From contig JAHBYX010000015.1 of the NCBI GenBank assembly GCA_019635735.1, positions 1-64,000 on the forward strand: a stretch of 64,000 nt of DNA, in the 5' to 3' direction. Shown here in pieces: positions 1-8,236 of the stretch. The DNA is from Mesorhizobium sp. (GTDB lineage Bacteria; Pseudomonadota; Alphaproteobacteria; Rhizobiales; Rhizobiaceae). Each line of letters opens with the position of its first letter. The stretch's first letter is position 1. The position numbers were made by a program, and so were the translations under genes. The notes beneath the pieces were generated by a model. It saw only the letters and a list, made by a program, of their open reading frames with translations, made no database searches and was not told where the DNA came from.

Positions 1-91
1 CCCCGGCTCGCCCCGGCCCGAGCACGAGATCGACGACATTCTGCGAGACCTGCACTATTTCGCCTGGGAGGCGCGGCGCGACACGTCATGA
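1..91 (+). CDS. C-terminal end of an unidentified protein (5' end outside window)
   Basis: An open frame runs in from the left edge and stops at TGA 89-91. It gives about 29 residues, containing EIDDILRDLHYFAWEARRD. The charged, helix-like sequence reads as genuine coding sequence, but I do not recognise the family. The call as a gene end is an inference from the open frame and from the intergenic repeat that follows directly. Confidence 0.4.
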   Translation, partial: PGSPRPEHEIDDILRDLHYFAWEARRDTS

Positions 92-133
92 GGAGCCGAC
101 CGCCCATCCCCCGCGCGTATCCTCCCCACGCGA

Positions 134-237
134 CGTCATCCTCGGGCTTGTCCCGAGGATCTGCCGTCGCTCGCCCCTATCAGAGCCGCCGGTCACATCG
201 ACGCCGGCAGTTCCTCGGCTCAAGGCCGAGGATGACG
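134..237. repeat. Intergenic palindromic repeat (RIME-like mosaic element)
   Basis: The outer ends are inverted copies: GTCATCCTCGG at 135-145 and CCGAGGATGAC at 226-236. Each end also forms its own hairpin: CCTCGGG/CCCGAGG at 140-158 and CCTCGG/CCGAGG around 213-231. Elements with ends of this kind are familiar intergenic repeats in rhizobial genomes. The family name is from memory and was not searched. Confidence 0.6.
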
Positions 238-320
238 GTGGCTCGCCCGCACGCTGCCTCTGAAGACGCACGCTCCCTTAACCCCTCATGCCGCATCCTT
301 ATGCCTCGATGGAGGCGCGC

Positions 321-1085
321 ATGGCGGCGAATCGCAAGCGGACGGGCGGCAGGTCGGGACAGCGCAAGGGCGCGCGGCGCGGCGGCGGCGTGTTCAGATC
401 CCTGGGCCTGGTGGCGCTGGGCGCGGCGGCAGCGCTCGCGGCGGTCGCGTGGCTGGGCGCACCCGATGTCGATGCGCTGAAGCGGACGATCGCCCGGCTC
501 GAGCCTCCGGCCCGCGTCGAGCAGACGGCGAAGTCGGAGCCGCGCTCCCGGGCGCCCGCCGCGCGCCGGCCCGACCGGTCGATCGAGACGTCCGCCCTGC
601 CGGTCCCGCGCCCGCCGAAACCGGTGCCCGAGGCGCGGCGCGAAACAAAGCCCCTGCCCGTCGTCGTCCGGCCGCCGACGGGAATCGCGCCCAAGGTCGA
701 CATCCCCGGCCGGCCGGACCGGACCACGCATCTTTCGGGCCTCTCCTTCCCGATGTGCGGCGAGGGCGGCGGACGCAACTGCGTCGTCGACGGCGACACG
801 TTCGTGCTGAACGGCAAGGCGGTCCGCGTCGCCGACATCGACACGCCGGAGGCCGGCAATCCCAAATGCCGGCGCGAGGCCGAGCTTGCGGAAAAAGCCA
901 CCCGCCGGCTGCGCGACCTGCTGAACGCCGGACCGCTCGACCTCGTCGCCCAGCCGCGCGACGAGGATATCTATGGCCGCAAGCTGCGCACCGTCATGCG
1001 CGACGGCCGCTCGATCGGCGACACGCTGATCGCCGAGGGCCTTGCCCGCCGCTGGACGGGGTCCAAGAAGAGCTGGTGCCTGTAG
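321..1085 (+). CDS. Membrane-anchored thermonuclease (SNase)-family protein
   Basis: A 254-residue protein. A basic N-terminus (MAANRKRTGG) is followed by one hydrophobic segment (about residues 20-45), a Pro/Arg-rich linker, and a C-terminal SNase-like domain from about residue 140. That domain contains CVVDGDTF, VRVADIDTPE and EDIYGRKLRTV, which correspond to the family's calcium-binding and catalytic region. It is probably an anchored periplasmic nuclease or nuclease-fold protein. Start 321 is preferred over in-frame ATGs at 288 and 309 because GGAGG at 311-315 sits 5 bases before it. It converges with yghU. Confidence 0.75.
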   Translation: MAANRKRTGGRSGQRKGARRGGGVFRSLGLVALGAAAALAAVAWLGAPDVDALKRTIARLEPPARVEQTAKSEPRSRAPAARRPDRSIETSALPVPRPPKPVPEARRETKPLPVVVRPPTGIAPKVDIPGRPDRTTHLSGLSFPMCGEGGGRNCVVDGDTFVLNGKAVRVADIDTPEAGNPKCRREAELAEKATRRLRDLLNAGPLDLVAQPRDEDIYGRKLRTVMRDGRSIGDTLIAEGLARRWTGSKKSWCL

Positions 1086-1096
1086 GGCTGAGCCCC

Positions 1097-1966
1097 CTAT
1101 TCCGCCGCCAGCTTGTCCTGCGTCTTCGTCTCGAAATCCGACGCGTCGTGGCGCTCGCGCAGCTGGCCTGCCGGGTCGCCCGTCACGCGGTTGACCATGC
1201 GCCCGCGCACCACCGCCGGGCGGGCATGGATCTGGTCGGCCCAGCGGATCACGTTCTTGTATTCGTGAACGGAGAGGAACTCGCCCGAATTGTAGTTCCA
1301 GCCCTTCACCAGCCCGCCATACCAGGGCCAGACGGCGATGTCGGCGATCGTGTAGTCGGCGCCGCCGAGGTATTCGCTCTCGGCGAGCCGCCGGTCGAGC
1401 ACGTCGAGCTGGCGCTTCACCTCCATGGCGAAGCGGTTAATCGGGTATTCCCATTTCTGAGGCGCATAGGCGTAGAAATGGCCGAAGCCGCCGCCGAGAT
1501 AAGGCGCGGAACCCATCTGCCAGAACAGCCAGGACATCGCCTCGGCCCGAGCCGGCTGCGTCGTCGGCAGGAATTCGCCGAACTTTTCCGCCAGGTAGAA
1601 CAGGATCGAGCCCGATTCGAAGACGCGCACCGGCGTCGACCCGGAGCGGTCCATCAGCGCCGGGATCTTCGAGTTCGGATTGACCTCGACGAAGCCCGAA
1701 CCGAACTGGTCGCCCTCGCTGATGCGGATCAGCCAGGCGTCGTATTCGGCGCCCGTGTGGCCCTTCGCCAGAAGCTCCTCCAGCATGATCGTCACCTTCA
1801 CGCCGTTGGGCGTCGCCAGCGAATAGAGCTGCAGCGGGTGCTTGCCGACCGGCAGGTCCTTGTCATGCGTCGGCCCCGCGATCGGCCGGTTGATACTGGC
1901 GAATTGCCCGCCGCTGGCCTTGTCCCAGGTCCAGACTTTCGGCGGGGTGTAGGGCGTATCAGACAT
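1097..1966 (-). CDS. yghU: Glutathione-dependent disulfide-bond oxidoreductase YghU (GST superfamily)
   Basis: A 289-residue protein that matches the YghU type of nu-class glutathione transferases in length and order. The N-terminal extension contains YTPPKVW and FASINRPIAGPTHD. The thioredoxin-fold half contains HPLQLYSLATPNGVKV and VNPNSKIPAL, and the helical half contains SGSILFYLAEKF and YTIADIAVWPWYGGL. Known members reduce disulfides using two glutathiones per monomer in the cytoplasm. An AGGAG ribosome site lies just before the start. It stands alone, convergent with the nuclease-like gene. Confidence 0.88.
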   Translation of the reverse strand: MSDTPYTPPKVWTWDKASGGQFASINRPIAGPTHDKDLPVGKHPLQLYSLATPNGVKVTIMLEELLAKGHTGAEYDAWLIRISEGDQFGSGFVEVNPNSKIPALMDRSGSTPVRVFESGSILFYLAEKFGEFLPTTQPARAEAMSWLFWQMGSAPYLGGGFGHFYAYAPQKWEYPINRFAMEVKRQLDVLDRRLAESEYLGGADYTIADIAVWPWYGGLVKGWNYNSGEFLSVHEYKNVIRWADQIHARPAVVRGRMVNRVTGDPAGQLRERHDASDFETKTQDKLAAE

Positions 1967-2077
1967 GTTTGGCTCCTGGGAGGTGGAGAGGCAGGGCGGA
2001 TGAGCGGAGTTCGCTTTCCAAGAGATAGGCGGCGTCGACCGACCGTGCCAGAGCCGGACGATTGGTCCAGTCGCGGA

Positions 2078-2617
2078 TCAGTCCATCTCCCAGAGGTCGG
2101 GATAAAGGCGCACGAAGCCGTTGGGAGCAAGTTCGAGCGTCGCCTGGTAGGAGAAACCTCGATAGGCATAGCGGTATTCGTCCAGCCGCCGGTAATACTG
2201 CGGCAGTTCCACCAGCCGTTCCGCCCCGACATCGAACCATGCGACCCGGATGTCGGCCTCCTGCCCTATCTCCAGCCGCACGCGTCGCAGCTGCTGCAGG
2301 TTCGTCGCCGGCGTGAAACCGAGGTCGAGATCGAGAAGATGGCCGAGCCCCGGCTGCGCCACCCCGTCCAGCGTCCAGCCATCCCCCTCGCGAACGATGT
2401 CGTGCTCGAATCCTAGTTCCCCGGCGAAGCCGCGCACCAGTCCCCGCCGCGTCGACCAGTCCGGCGCGAGATCGAGCCGGTAGGAGACGCTGGCCGGACC
2501 ATGCTCGTGCCAGAACACGGCCCTCCCTTCGAGCCGGTGCCCGTCCGCGAGCGTCTCGATCCGCGCCGCATCGTGGCCGGCCACGTCGAGGCGTTTCCAG
2601 AAGGCGGTTTCGATCAT
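2078..2617 (-). CDS. Putative glycolipid-binding domain protein
   Basis: A 179-residue soluble protein without a signal peptide. The pattern RLEGRAVF, YRLDLAPDWSTR, DGWTLDG, DLDLGFTPATNLQQLRR and a C-terminal YRYAYRGFSYQATLEL is that of the putative glycolipid-binding family (formerly DUF1089). Structures of this family show a beta-barrel cavity, but its function is not established. Neighbours (a GNAT, yghU) do not suggest a pathway. Confidence 0.75.
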   Translation of the reverse strand: MIETAFWKRLDVAGHDAARIETLADGHRLEGRAVFWHEHGPASVSYRLDLAPDWSTRRGLVRGFAGELGFEHDIVREGDGWTLDGVAQPGLGHLLDLDLGFTPATNLQQLRRVRLEIGQEADIRVAWFDVGAERLVELPQYYRRLDEYRYAYRGFSYQATLELAPNGFVRLYPDLWEMD

Positions 2618-2659
2618 TGTCTTGCTTCCTCGCGCATCGACCGCCGCCGCGCCTTTGCA

Positions 2660-3157
2660 TCAGGCGCGCGAGATAGCCTTGCGCATGATCAGCGTCGGCA
2701 CGCCGCCGATGCCGCCGCAGGCGTCCCGCTCGTCGGTGACCATGAACCCTTCGCGCTCGTAAAAGCGGATCGCCCGGTCGTTGCCCTTGATCACTTCCAG
2801 CGAGATCGACCCCTCGCCGATATAGTTGACGATCACGGCATGCAGCAGGCCGGCCGCCAGTCCGCTGCCCCGGTGGTCCGGCGCGACATGCAGCCGGTCG
2901 AGCCAGAGCACGCCCTTCGTCACCTTCGCATAGGCATAGCCGACGATCCGGCCGGTCGGCTCTTCGGCGACGAAGCTCTCGGAGTGCATCCGCTTCATGT
3001 CGGAGGCGATCATCGCAGGCTGGTGCTTCTTCGCCGATTCCTCCGCAGCCTTCGCCTCGCCCATCAGCGGCCCGTAGGTCGAAACCCAGGACGCATGAAT
3101 GAGCGCGGCAACCTGCTCCACATCGTGTGCGGTCATGTGGCGGATGCGTGCCTGCAT
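2660..3157 (-). CDS. GNAT family N-acetyltransferase
   Basis: A 165-residue single-domain protein. The acetyl-CoA loop motif is visible as HVAPDHRGSGLA (about residues 92-103), followed by a helix, and then ISLEVIKGNDRAIRFYEREGF, the usual motif B. The substrate cannot be predicted. A strong GGGGAGGAG ribosome site precedes the start. It lies upstream of the glycolipid-binding-family gene in the same direction with a 42-base gap, so co-transcription is possible. Confidence 0.85.
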   Translation of the reverse strand: MQARIRHMTAHDVEQVAALIHASWVSTYGPLMGEAKAAEESAKKHQPAMIASDMKRMHSESFVAEEPTGRIVGYAYAKVTKGVLWLDRLHVAPDHRGSGLAAGLLHAVIVNYIGEGSISLEVIKGNDRAIRFYEREGFMVTDERDACGGIGGVPTLIMRKAISRA

Positions 3158-3244
3158 TCAGATTCTCCTCCCCGTCAACATGGCCGACGGGGCAGGAAGA
3201 TGCCAGCGCGTTCCGCTCAAGACAGGTTCAGTGCGGCTGAACCT

Positions 3245-4744
3245 TTACTCCAGGCCGAGCTTCGCCTTTACGAGATCGTTGACTGCCTGCGGATTGGCCT
3301 TGCCGCCGGTCGCCTTCATCACCTGGCCGACGAACCAGCCGGCGAGCGTCGGCTTGGCCAGCGCCTGAGCGACTTTGTCCGGATTGGCGGCGATGATCTC
3401 GTCCACGGCCTTCTCGATGGCACCCGTGTCGGTGACCTGCTTCATGCCGCGGGCCTCGACGATCTCTCTCGGATCGCCGCCCTCGCTCCAGACGATCTCG
3501 AACAGGTCCTTGGCGATCTTGCCGGAAATCGTGCCTTCCTTGATCAGGTCGATGATCGAGCCCAGTTGTACCGGCGAAACCGGAGACTCTTCAATGCCTT
3601 TGCCTGCCTTGTTCAACAGGCCGAGCAGGTCGTTGATCACCCAATTGGCGGCCGTCTTGCCGTCGCGGCCCTCGGCCACCTGTTCGAAGTAATCGGCGAT
3701 CGCCTTCTCCGACACGAGGATCGAGGCGTCGTAGACCGACAGGCCGAGCTTGTTCACCAGCCGGTCGCGCTTGGCGTCCGGCAATTCCGGCAGGTCGGCC
3801 GCCAGCGCGTCGACATAGGCCTGGTCGAACTCCAGCGGCAGAAGATCAGGGTCTGGGAAATAGCGGTAGTCGTGCGCCTCTTCCTTCGAGCGCATCGAGC
3901 GGGTCTCGCCCTTGCCCGGGTCGAACAGGCGCGTCTCCTGATCGATCGAACCGCCGTCCTCCAGGATGGCGATCTGGCGCCGCGCCTCGTAATCGATCGC
4001 CTGGCCGATGAAGCGGATCGAGTTGACGTTCTTGATCTCGCAGCGCGTGCCGAATTCGCCGCCGGGCCTGCGTACCGACACGTTCACGTCGGCGCGCAAC
4101 GACCCCTCGTCCATGTTCCCGTCGCATGTGCCCAGATAGCGCAGGATCGTGCGCAGCTTCGTCACGTAGGCCTTCGCCTCGTCGGCCGAGCGCATGTCGG
4201 GCTTGGACACGATCTCCATCAGCGCGACGCCCGAGCGGTTCAGGTCGACATAGGACATTGTCGGATGCTGGTCGTGCATCGACTTGCCTGCGTCCTGCTC
4301 GAGATGCAGCCGCTCGATGCCGACCTCGATATCCTCGAACTTGCCTTCGCGGTCGGGGCCGACCGAGATCAGGATCTTGCCCTCGCCGACGATCGGCTGC
4401 TTGTACTGCGAGATCTGGTAGCCCTGCGGCAGGTCGGGATAGAAATAGTTCTTCCGGTCGAAGACCGACTTCAGGTTGATCTGAGCCTTCAGACCCAGGC
4501 CGGAGCGGATCGCCTGCCTGACGCATTCCTCGTTGATCACGGGCAGCATGCCGGGCATCGCCGCGTCGACCAGGCTGACATTGGCGTTGGGCGCCGCGCC
4601 GAACGTGGTCGAGGCACCGGAGAACAGCTTCGACTGCGACGTGACCTGGGCATGCACTTCGAGGCCGATGATCACCTCCCAGTCGCCGATGGCGCCCGGG
4701 ATGAACCGTCTGGCTTCGGGAATGCGGGTATCGATGATGGACAT
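3245..4744 (-). CDS. gatB: Aspartyl/glutamyl-tRNA(Asn/Gln) amidotransferase subunit B
   Basis: A 499-residue protein of normal family length. The N-terminal cradle domain shows WEVIIGLEVHAQV, KLFSGA and PDLPQGYQISQY. The family signature DLNRSGVALMEIVSKPD lies near residue 165, and the C-terminal YqeY-like tail domain ends with TLAGWFVGQVMKATGGKANP. GatB activates Glu-tRNA(Gln) or Asp-tRNA(Asn) for transamidation using ammonia from GatA. gatA and gatC are not in the window, so gatB is unlinked here; from memory this is usual in this order. Confidence 0.97.
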   Translation of the reverse strand: MSIIDTRIPEARRFIPGAIGDWEVIIGLEVHAQVTSQSKLFSGASTTFGAAPNANVSLVDAAMPGMLPVINEECVRQAIRSGLGLKAQINLKSVFDRKNYFYPDLPQGYQISQYKQPIVGEGKILISVGPDREGKFEDIEVGIERLHLEQDAGKSMHDQHPTMSYVDLNRSGVALMEIVSKPDMRSADEAKAYVTKLRTILRYLGTCDGNMDEGSLRADVNVSVRRPGGEFGTRCEIKNVNSIRFIGQAIDYEARRQIAILEDGGSIDQETRLFDPGKGETRSMRSKEEAHDYRYFPDPDLLPLEFDQAYVDALAADLPELPDAKRDRLVNKLGLSVYDASILVSEKAIADYFEQVAEGRDGKTAANWVINDLLGLLNKAGKGIEESPVSPVQLGSIIDLIKEGTISGKIAKDLFEIVWSEGGDPREIVEARGMKQVTDTGAIEKAVDEIIAANPDKVAQALAKPTLAGWFVGQVMKATGGKANPQAVNDLVKAKLGLE

Positions 4745-4810
4745 TGGCGTCGTGCGATCCGGATAGCGGGAGCCCGCTTCCTAGACCGGGAAAGGCGCGG
4801 ATGGAAGCCT

Positions 4811-5668
4811 CTACGACGTCGGTCGGAACATGACGTCGAGCGGGTCGAATTTCAGTCCGACCTCGCGCACGTTGACGAAGACGAGGTCGCTCAGCTTCTG
4901 GAAGCGCTGCCCGGTCGAGATCACCGTGAACGGGTCGCGCTTGCCGCGCAGCCAGACTTCGAGCTTGGCGATATCGTCGCTTTCCTCGCAGAAATTGACC
5001 AGCCGCCGGAACAGCTTGGGCAGGATCACCGCCTCTTCCAGGATGGTGCGCGGGCCCCAGAACTGGAAGCCGAGGCTGCGGTCGAAGGCCCATATGCCGC
5101 GCCGGTCTTCGATCGCCGCGGCCGCCGCCCGCGAGATCGCGGCGAGCCCGGTCCCGTTGGTGGTGGTGTAGAAGGTCGGATAGACCAGTCCGTCGGCGGC
5201 AAGCTTGTAGTTGATCGTCATTTCGACGATCGCGTCGGTCAAGGCGGGCAGTTCGGCCCCGTCGGCGAGCCCGTGGTCGCCCAGCAGCGCATAGGCGATC
5301 GGCCGGTCGTAGCCGTCGACATCCGCCGCGATGATTGCGCCCTCGACCGCATCGCCGGCCGTGACGATCTTGGTGAAGTTCAGATTGTAGGTGAGGACGG
5401 GAATGCCGAAAGCCCTGAGCAGCGCGTCGGTTGCCGACTTGGCGATCGCCAGCGGCTGAGCGAAGCCCTCGTAATGCGTCTCGAGCGAGTCGATCCCTTC
5501 GATGCGCAGCTGTATCGGGCGGTTCTTCTCCGGCGTCGGCTTGCGGAAGCCCCGACTCCAGTTGAAGAAATCCCAGTTCGCCGTGTTGTTTGCCTGGAAG
5601 GCGATCGAGTCGCCGTCCGGCGAGCGGTTCTTGACGTGGTACGTCCCCTTGATCAGCTTGCTCGGCAT
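4811..5668 (-). CDS. SNase-like nuclease-fold protein, function unknown
   Basis: A 285-residue cytosolic-looking protein. Its N-terminal third carries the outline of an SNase domain: VKNRSPDGDSIAF, then RPIQLRIEGIDSLETHY, where classical members have DGDT and RLxxIDTPE. The remainder (GYDRPIAYALL, RRGIWAFDRSLGFQFWG, VWLRGKRDPFTVI) is unfamiliar. It may be a divergent nuclease or a non-catalytic relative. It is unrelated in detail to the nuclease-like protein at 321-1085. It runs in the same direction as gatB with a 66-base gap. Confidence 0.55.
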   Translation of the reverse strand: MPSKLIKGTYHVKNRSPDGDSIAFQANNTANWDFFNWSRGFRKPTPEKNRPIQLRIEGIDSLETHYEGFAQPLAIAKSATDALLRAFGIPVLTYNLNFTKIVTAGDAVEGAIIAADVDGYDRPIAYALLGDHGLADGAELPALTDAIVEMTINYKLAADGLVYPTFYTTTNGTGLAAISRAAAAAIEDRRGIWAFDRSLGFQFWGPRTILEEAVILPKLFRRLVNFCEESDDIAKLEVWLRGKRDPFTVISTGQRFQKLSDLVFVNVREVGLKFDPLDVMFRPTS

Positions 5669-5827
5669 CGGCCTCTCCCCGCCCGCGCGCAGGTGCGCGA
5701 GCCTCCGCGAGGCTGAACCCGCACCATGACAGAGAGACTACACCTCGGCGTCGAGGCGCCGTCTGTCGGAGATTTCACTCTCGCGCGAATTTTGCGCGGA
5801 GCCGCCGATACGAGGTCGCCGCGGCGG

Positions 5828-6259
5828 TCAGACCGTCGCGATATACTGCTTGATCTCTTCGGCCTCGCGCTCGATGTCCTGGATGCGCCGCTTGACCACG
5901 TCGCCGATCGAGATGATGCCCGCCAACACGCCGTTCTTCTCCACCGGCAGGTGGCGGAACCGGCCCCGGGTCATGACTTCCATCACCTCGTTGACGGTCG
6001 CGGATTCGGTGCAGGTCTTGACCTTGGCGGTCATCGCCGCAGAGACAGGCATCTTCAGGGCCGCGCCGCCCTCCTCGGCGAAAATGCGGACGATGTCGCG
6101 CTCGGAGAGAATGCCTTCGATCTTGCCGTTGCCGGAGGTAACGACGAGGGCGCCGATCTTGTACTGGGCCAGCGTTCTCACCGCGCCTTCGATCGTTTCG
6201 CTCGACGTGAGCGTTATCACGTTGCGACCTTTTTCCGCGAGAATAGCTTTCACCGTCAT
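5828..6259 (-). CDS. CBS-domain pair protein
   Basis: A 143-residue protein made of two CBS repeats: about residues 1-65 (TVKAILAEKG, ALVVTSGNGKIEGILSERDIV) and about 75-130 (MTAKVKTCTESATVNEVMEVM, HLPVEKNGVLAGIISIGDVV). Such stand-alone pairs bind adenosyl nucleotides and act as sensors; the partner is unknown. I start at 6259 rather than 6292 because the reverse strand reads GACAGGAGGACTGTG immediately before that ATG. Confidence 0.85.
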   Translation of the reverse strand: MTVKAILAEKGRNVITLTSSETIEGAVRTLAQYKIGALVVTSGNGKIEGILSERDIVRIFAEEGGAALKMPVSAAMTAKVKTCTESATVNEVMEVMTRGRFRHLPVEKNGVLAGIISIGDVVKRRIQDIEREAEEIKQYIATV

Positions 6260-6349
6260 CACAGTCCTCCTGTCAACGACGGCCGGCGCCACGTCCCCGC
6301 ACTTATGAACGGCGCTGGCCGGATGAGGAATGGTGCGCCCGGATTCGGG

Positions 6350-7108
6350 TCATTGCAAGACCGGCGAGCGATCCCCGCGGGGCGGCGACCTGTCGAACAG
6401 GGCGATGCCGAACAGCCCGGTGAGCATGCCGCCGATATGCGCCTCCCAGGCGATCGACCCCTCGCTGCCGGACAAATCGAGCCCGGCACCCGTCGCGAAG
6501 TTGATCGCCAGCCACACGACCAGGAAGATTACAGCCTGCCGCGATCGGAAGGTTTCGATGAGGCTGAGCCTGCGCCCGGCGAAGACGGGCATACGTTGCG
6601 ACCGGTCAACCTGGAATCCAAACCGCGCCGCGGCCCCCATCATCCCGGAAATCGCCCCGGACGCACCGATCACCGGCACCATGTCGTCCGGCCGCACCGC
6701 GAAATGGAGCAGCAGCGACCCTGCCGTTGCGAAACCCCAGAACAGCACGAAGCGCAGGACACCGATCCGGGTCGCCAGCGGCGACGCGAACGCTGCCAAC
6801 CAGACCATGTTCAGGATCAGGTGCATCCATCCCGCATGCAGCAGCGACGAGGTGAACGGGCTGGTGAAGGCATAGATGTCGAGATCGTATCCGCCCGTGT
6901 AGCGGATCGGAAAGAACGCCGCCTTGAGGATCAGTTCGTAATCCTGCTGCGGAGACAACAGATAGAGCCGGACGAGATGGATGGCGACGCAAGCTGCGAT
7001 GAACGCGATCACGATCCCCGGCAGATTGAAGACCGGCTCGCGCCCGTCACCTTCCGGCGCCGGCTCGTGTCTTTCGATCTGGTGTTCCAAGTCGTCCGGG
7101 CGGGTCAT
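6350..7108 (-). CDS. Rhomboid family intramembrane serine protease
   Basis: About 252 residues with a short charged N-terminus and six or so membrane segments. The catalytic serine lies in GASGAISGMMG and the catalytic histidine in WEAHIGGMLTGLFG. The FTSPFTSSLLHAGWMHLILNM segment supplies the conserved His/Asn of the L1-TM2 region. It should cleave membrane proteins within the bilayer; the substrate is unknown. The start is uncertain: ATGs at 7138 and 7108 both lack a clear ribosome site, and the open frame continues upstream through a terminator-like hairpin to 7321. Confidence 0.85.
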   Translation of the reverse strand: MTRPDDLEHQIERHEPAPEGDGREPVFNLPGIVIAFIAACVAIHLVRLYLLSPQQDYELILKAAFFPIRYTGGYDLDIYAFTSPFTSSLLHAGWMHLILNMVWLAAFASPLATRIGVLRFVLFWGFATAGSLLLHFAVRPDDMVPVIGASGAISGMMGAAARFGFQVDRSQRMPVFAGRRLSLIETFRSRQAVIFLVVWLAINFATGAGLDLSGSEGSIAWEAHIGGMLTGLFGIALFDRSPPRGDRSPVLQ

Positions 7109-7172
7109 CTGGTGAGTCGTCTCGCTGGGGCGACTCATATAGCAATGCATTCGCGGATTGCCGCGGATGGTT

Positions 7173-7207
7173 AAGAAAAAAGCCGTCCGAGGTTGCCCTC
7201 GGACGGC
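7173..7207 (-). terminator. Intrinsic-terminator-like hairpin just upstream of the rhomboid gene
   Basis: On the minus strand an 11-bp perfect stem (GCCGTCCGAGG / CCTCGGACGGC, 7182-7207) with a 4-base loop is followed by TTTTTTCTT. It lies inside an open frame that runs in phase from a TTG at 7321 into the rhomboid gene. That upstream stretch contains one membrane-like segment (about residues 15-36). It may end a small unidentified transcript or attenuate transcription into the rhomboid gene. Confidence 0.6.
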
Positions 7208-7378
7208 CTGGTCGAGCCCCCAGCCCACCCAAACGATTGCGGCCATCGCCGCGAAAAACGCTGTGAAGACAATGTCTTCGTGAAGTGGCTTCTGTTTCGC
7301 ACCTTTCTTCGCCGATGGCAATGCTAAGCGAAAATTAACCTTAACGGCCCGGCCCTGTTAACAATCTTTGCCCCGTGC

Positions 7379-7394
7379 TGGCACGCAACCTGCA
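7379..7394 (+). promoter_or_regulatory. Candidate sigma-54 (RpoN) promoter
   Basis: TGGCACGCAACCTGCA matches the -24 element TGGCACG, with the GC of the -12 element at the right spacing (consensus TTGC; here CTGC). It lies 81 bases before the PAS-protein start at 7476. No activator site was recognised. Confidence 0.35.
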
Positions 7395-7475
7395 ACGTCC
7401 TGCATGAAGACCACCGGTGGGCGCGGCGCTGTTCCCCGATGGCACATACAGGAACAGTCCGAGCGGAGCAGGCAG

Positions 7476-8117
7476 ATGAAACTCAAGGGATCGATCGAGT
7501 TGTTCCAGTATTGGGACAGGCTCCGCAGCGGCCGCCCTGCACCGAAGCGTACCGAGATCGAGCCGGCCGACATCAAGTCACTGCTTGCCGACACATTCAT
7601 CCTCGAGAAGGACGCGCGCGGCGAAGCCGTGTTCCGGCTCGCGGGCACGAGGCTGTGCGCCACGTTCGGCCGCGAACTGAAGGGCTTCACGTTCTCGTCG
7701 CTATGGCTGCAGAAGGATGAACGCGTTGTCGCCCGTCTCGCGCATGGCGCGTTTCTGGCGAAGTCCGTGGTGGTGATCAACTTCGACGGCGTCAGCCGCA
7801 ACGGCCGCGTCAACGCCTTCGAGCTTTTGCTGCTGCCGCTTGACGGCGGGGTCGATCATCCGCGCTCGCTCGGCGCGATCACACCGGCCGAGCGGCCGTA
7901 CTGGCTGGGCGCCGATCCCGTGGTCGAGTGCCGGATCACGTCGTTGCGCGTGGTCGATCCGGAACGTGAGCCGCTCTTCCTGGCCAACCGGCCGGCGGTT
8001 CCGGTTCCCTCGCTCTCGCCGTCGCTGGACGCAGCCGATACCGCCATCCGCACCGGCTCCGGAGGCCGCAGGATCCGCCATCTCCTCGTGCTGGACGGCG
8101 GCCGCGAAAACCACTGA
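7476..8117 (+). CDS. PAS-domain protein (PF07310-type)
   Basis: A 213-residue protein. After KLKGSIELFQYWDRLRSGRP, one PAS-like domain spans about residues 25-150 (IEPADIKSLLADTFILEKD, FRLAGTRLCATFGRELKG). There is no output domain. Single-domain proteins of this kind are common in Hyphomicrobiales and their function is largely unknown; a signalling role is inferred. The start at 7476 is preferred over the longer frame because of the purine-rich GGAGCAGGCAG before it. A PilZ gene follows in the same direction after 119 bases. Confidence 0.75.
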   Translation: MKLKGSIELFQYWDRLRSGRPAPKRTEIEPADIKSLLADTFILEKDARGEAVFRLAGTRLCATFGRELKGFTFSSLWLQKDERVVARLAHGAFLAKSVVVINFDGVSRNGRVNAFELLLLPLDGGVDHPRSLGAITPAERPYWLGADPVVECRITSLRVVDPEREPLFLANRPAVPVPSLSPSLDAADTAIRTGSGGRRIRHLLVLDGGRENH

Positions 8118-8236
8118 ATCCGCCTCATTTGATGTTGTCTTGAAGGCGCAGACTTACCCGTCATTAACCTATTTCGACCTAATGTGTTGGCAGAAAGTGT
8201 GCGAAGGCGCACCGTTCCCCAGCGTGGTCGAGGCCA

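Noticed and set aside
2501..5716. A 1071-codon open frame on the plus strand opposite gatB and the SNase-like gene
   Set aside because: It is the antisense of well-supported genes in a GC-rich genome, with an Arg/Asp/His/Val-rich composition typical of shadow frames and no recognisable domain.
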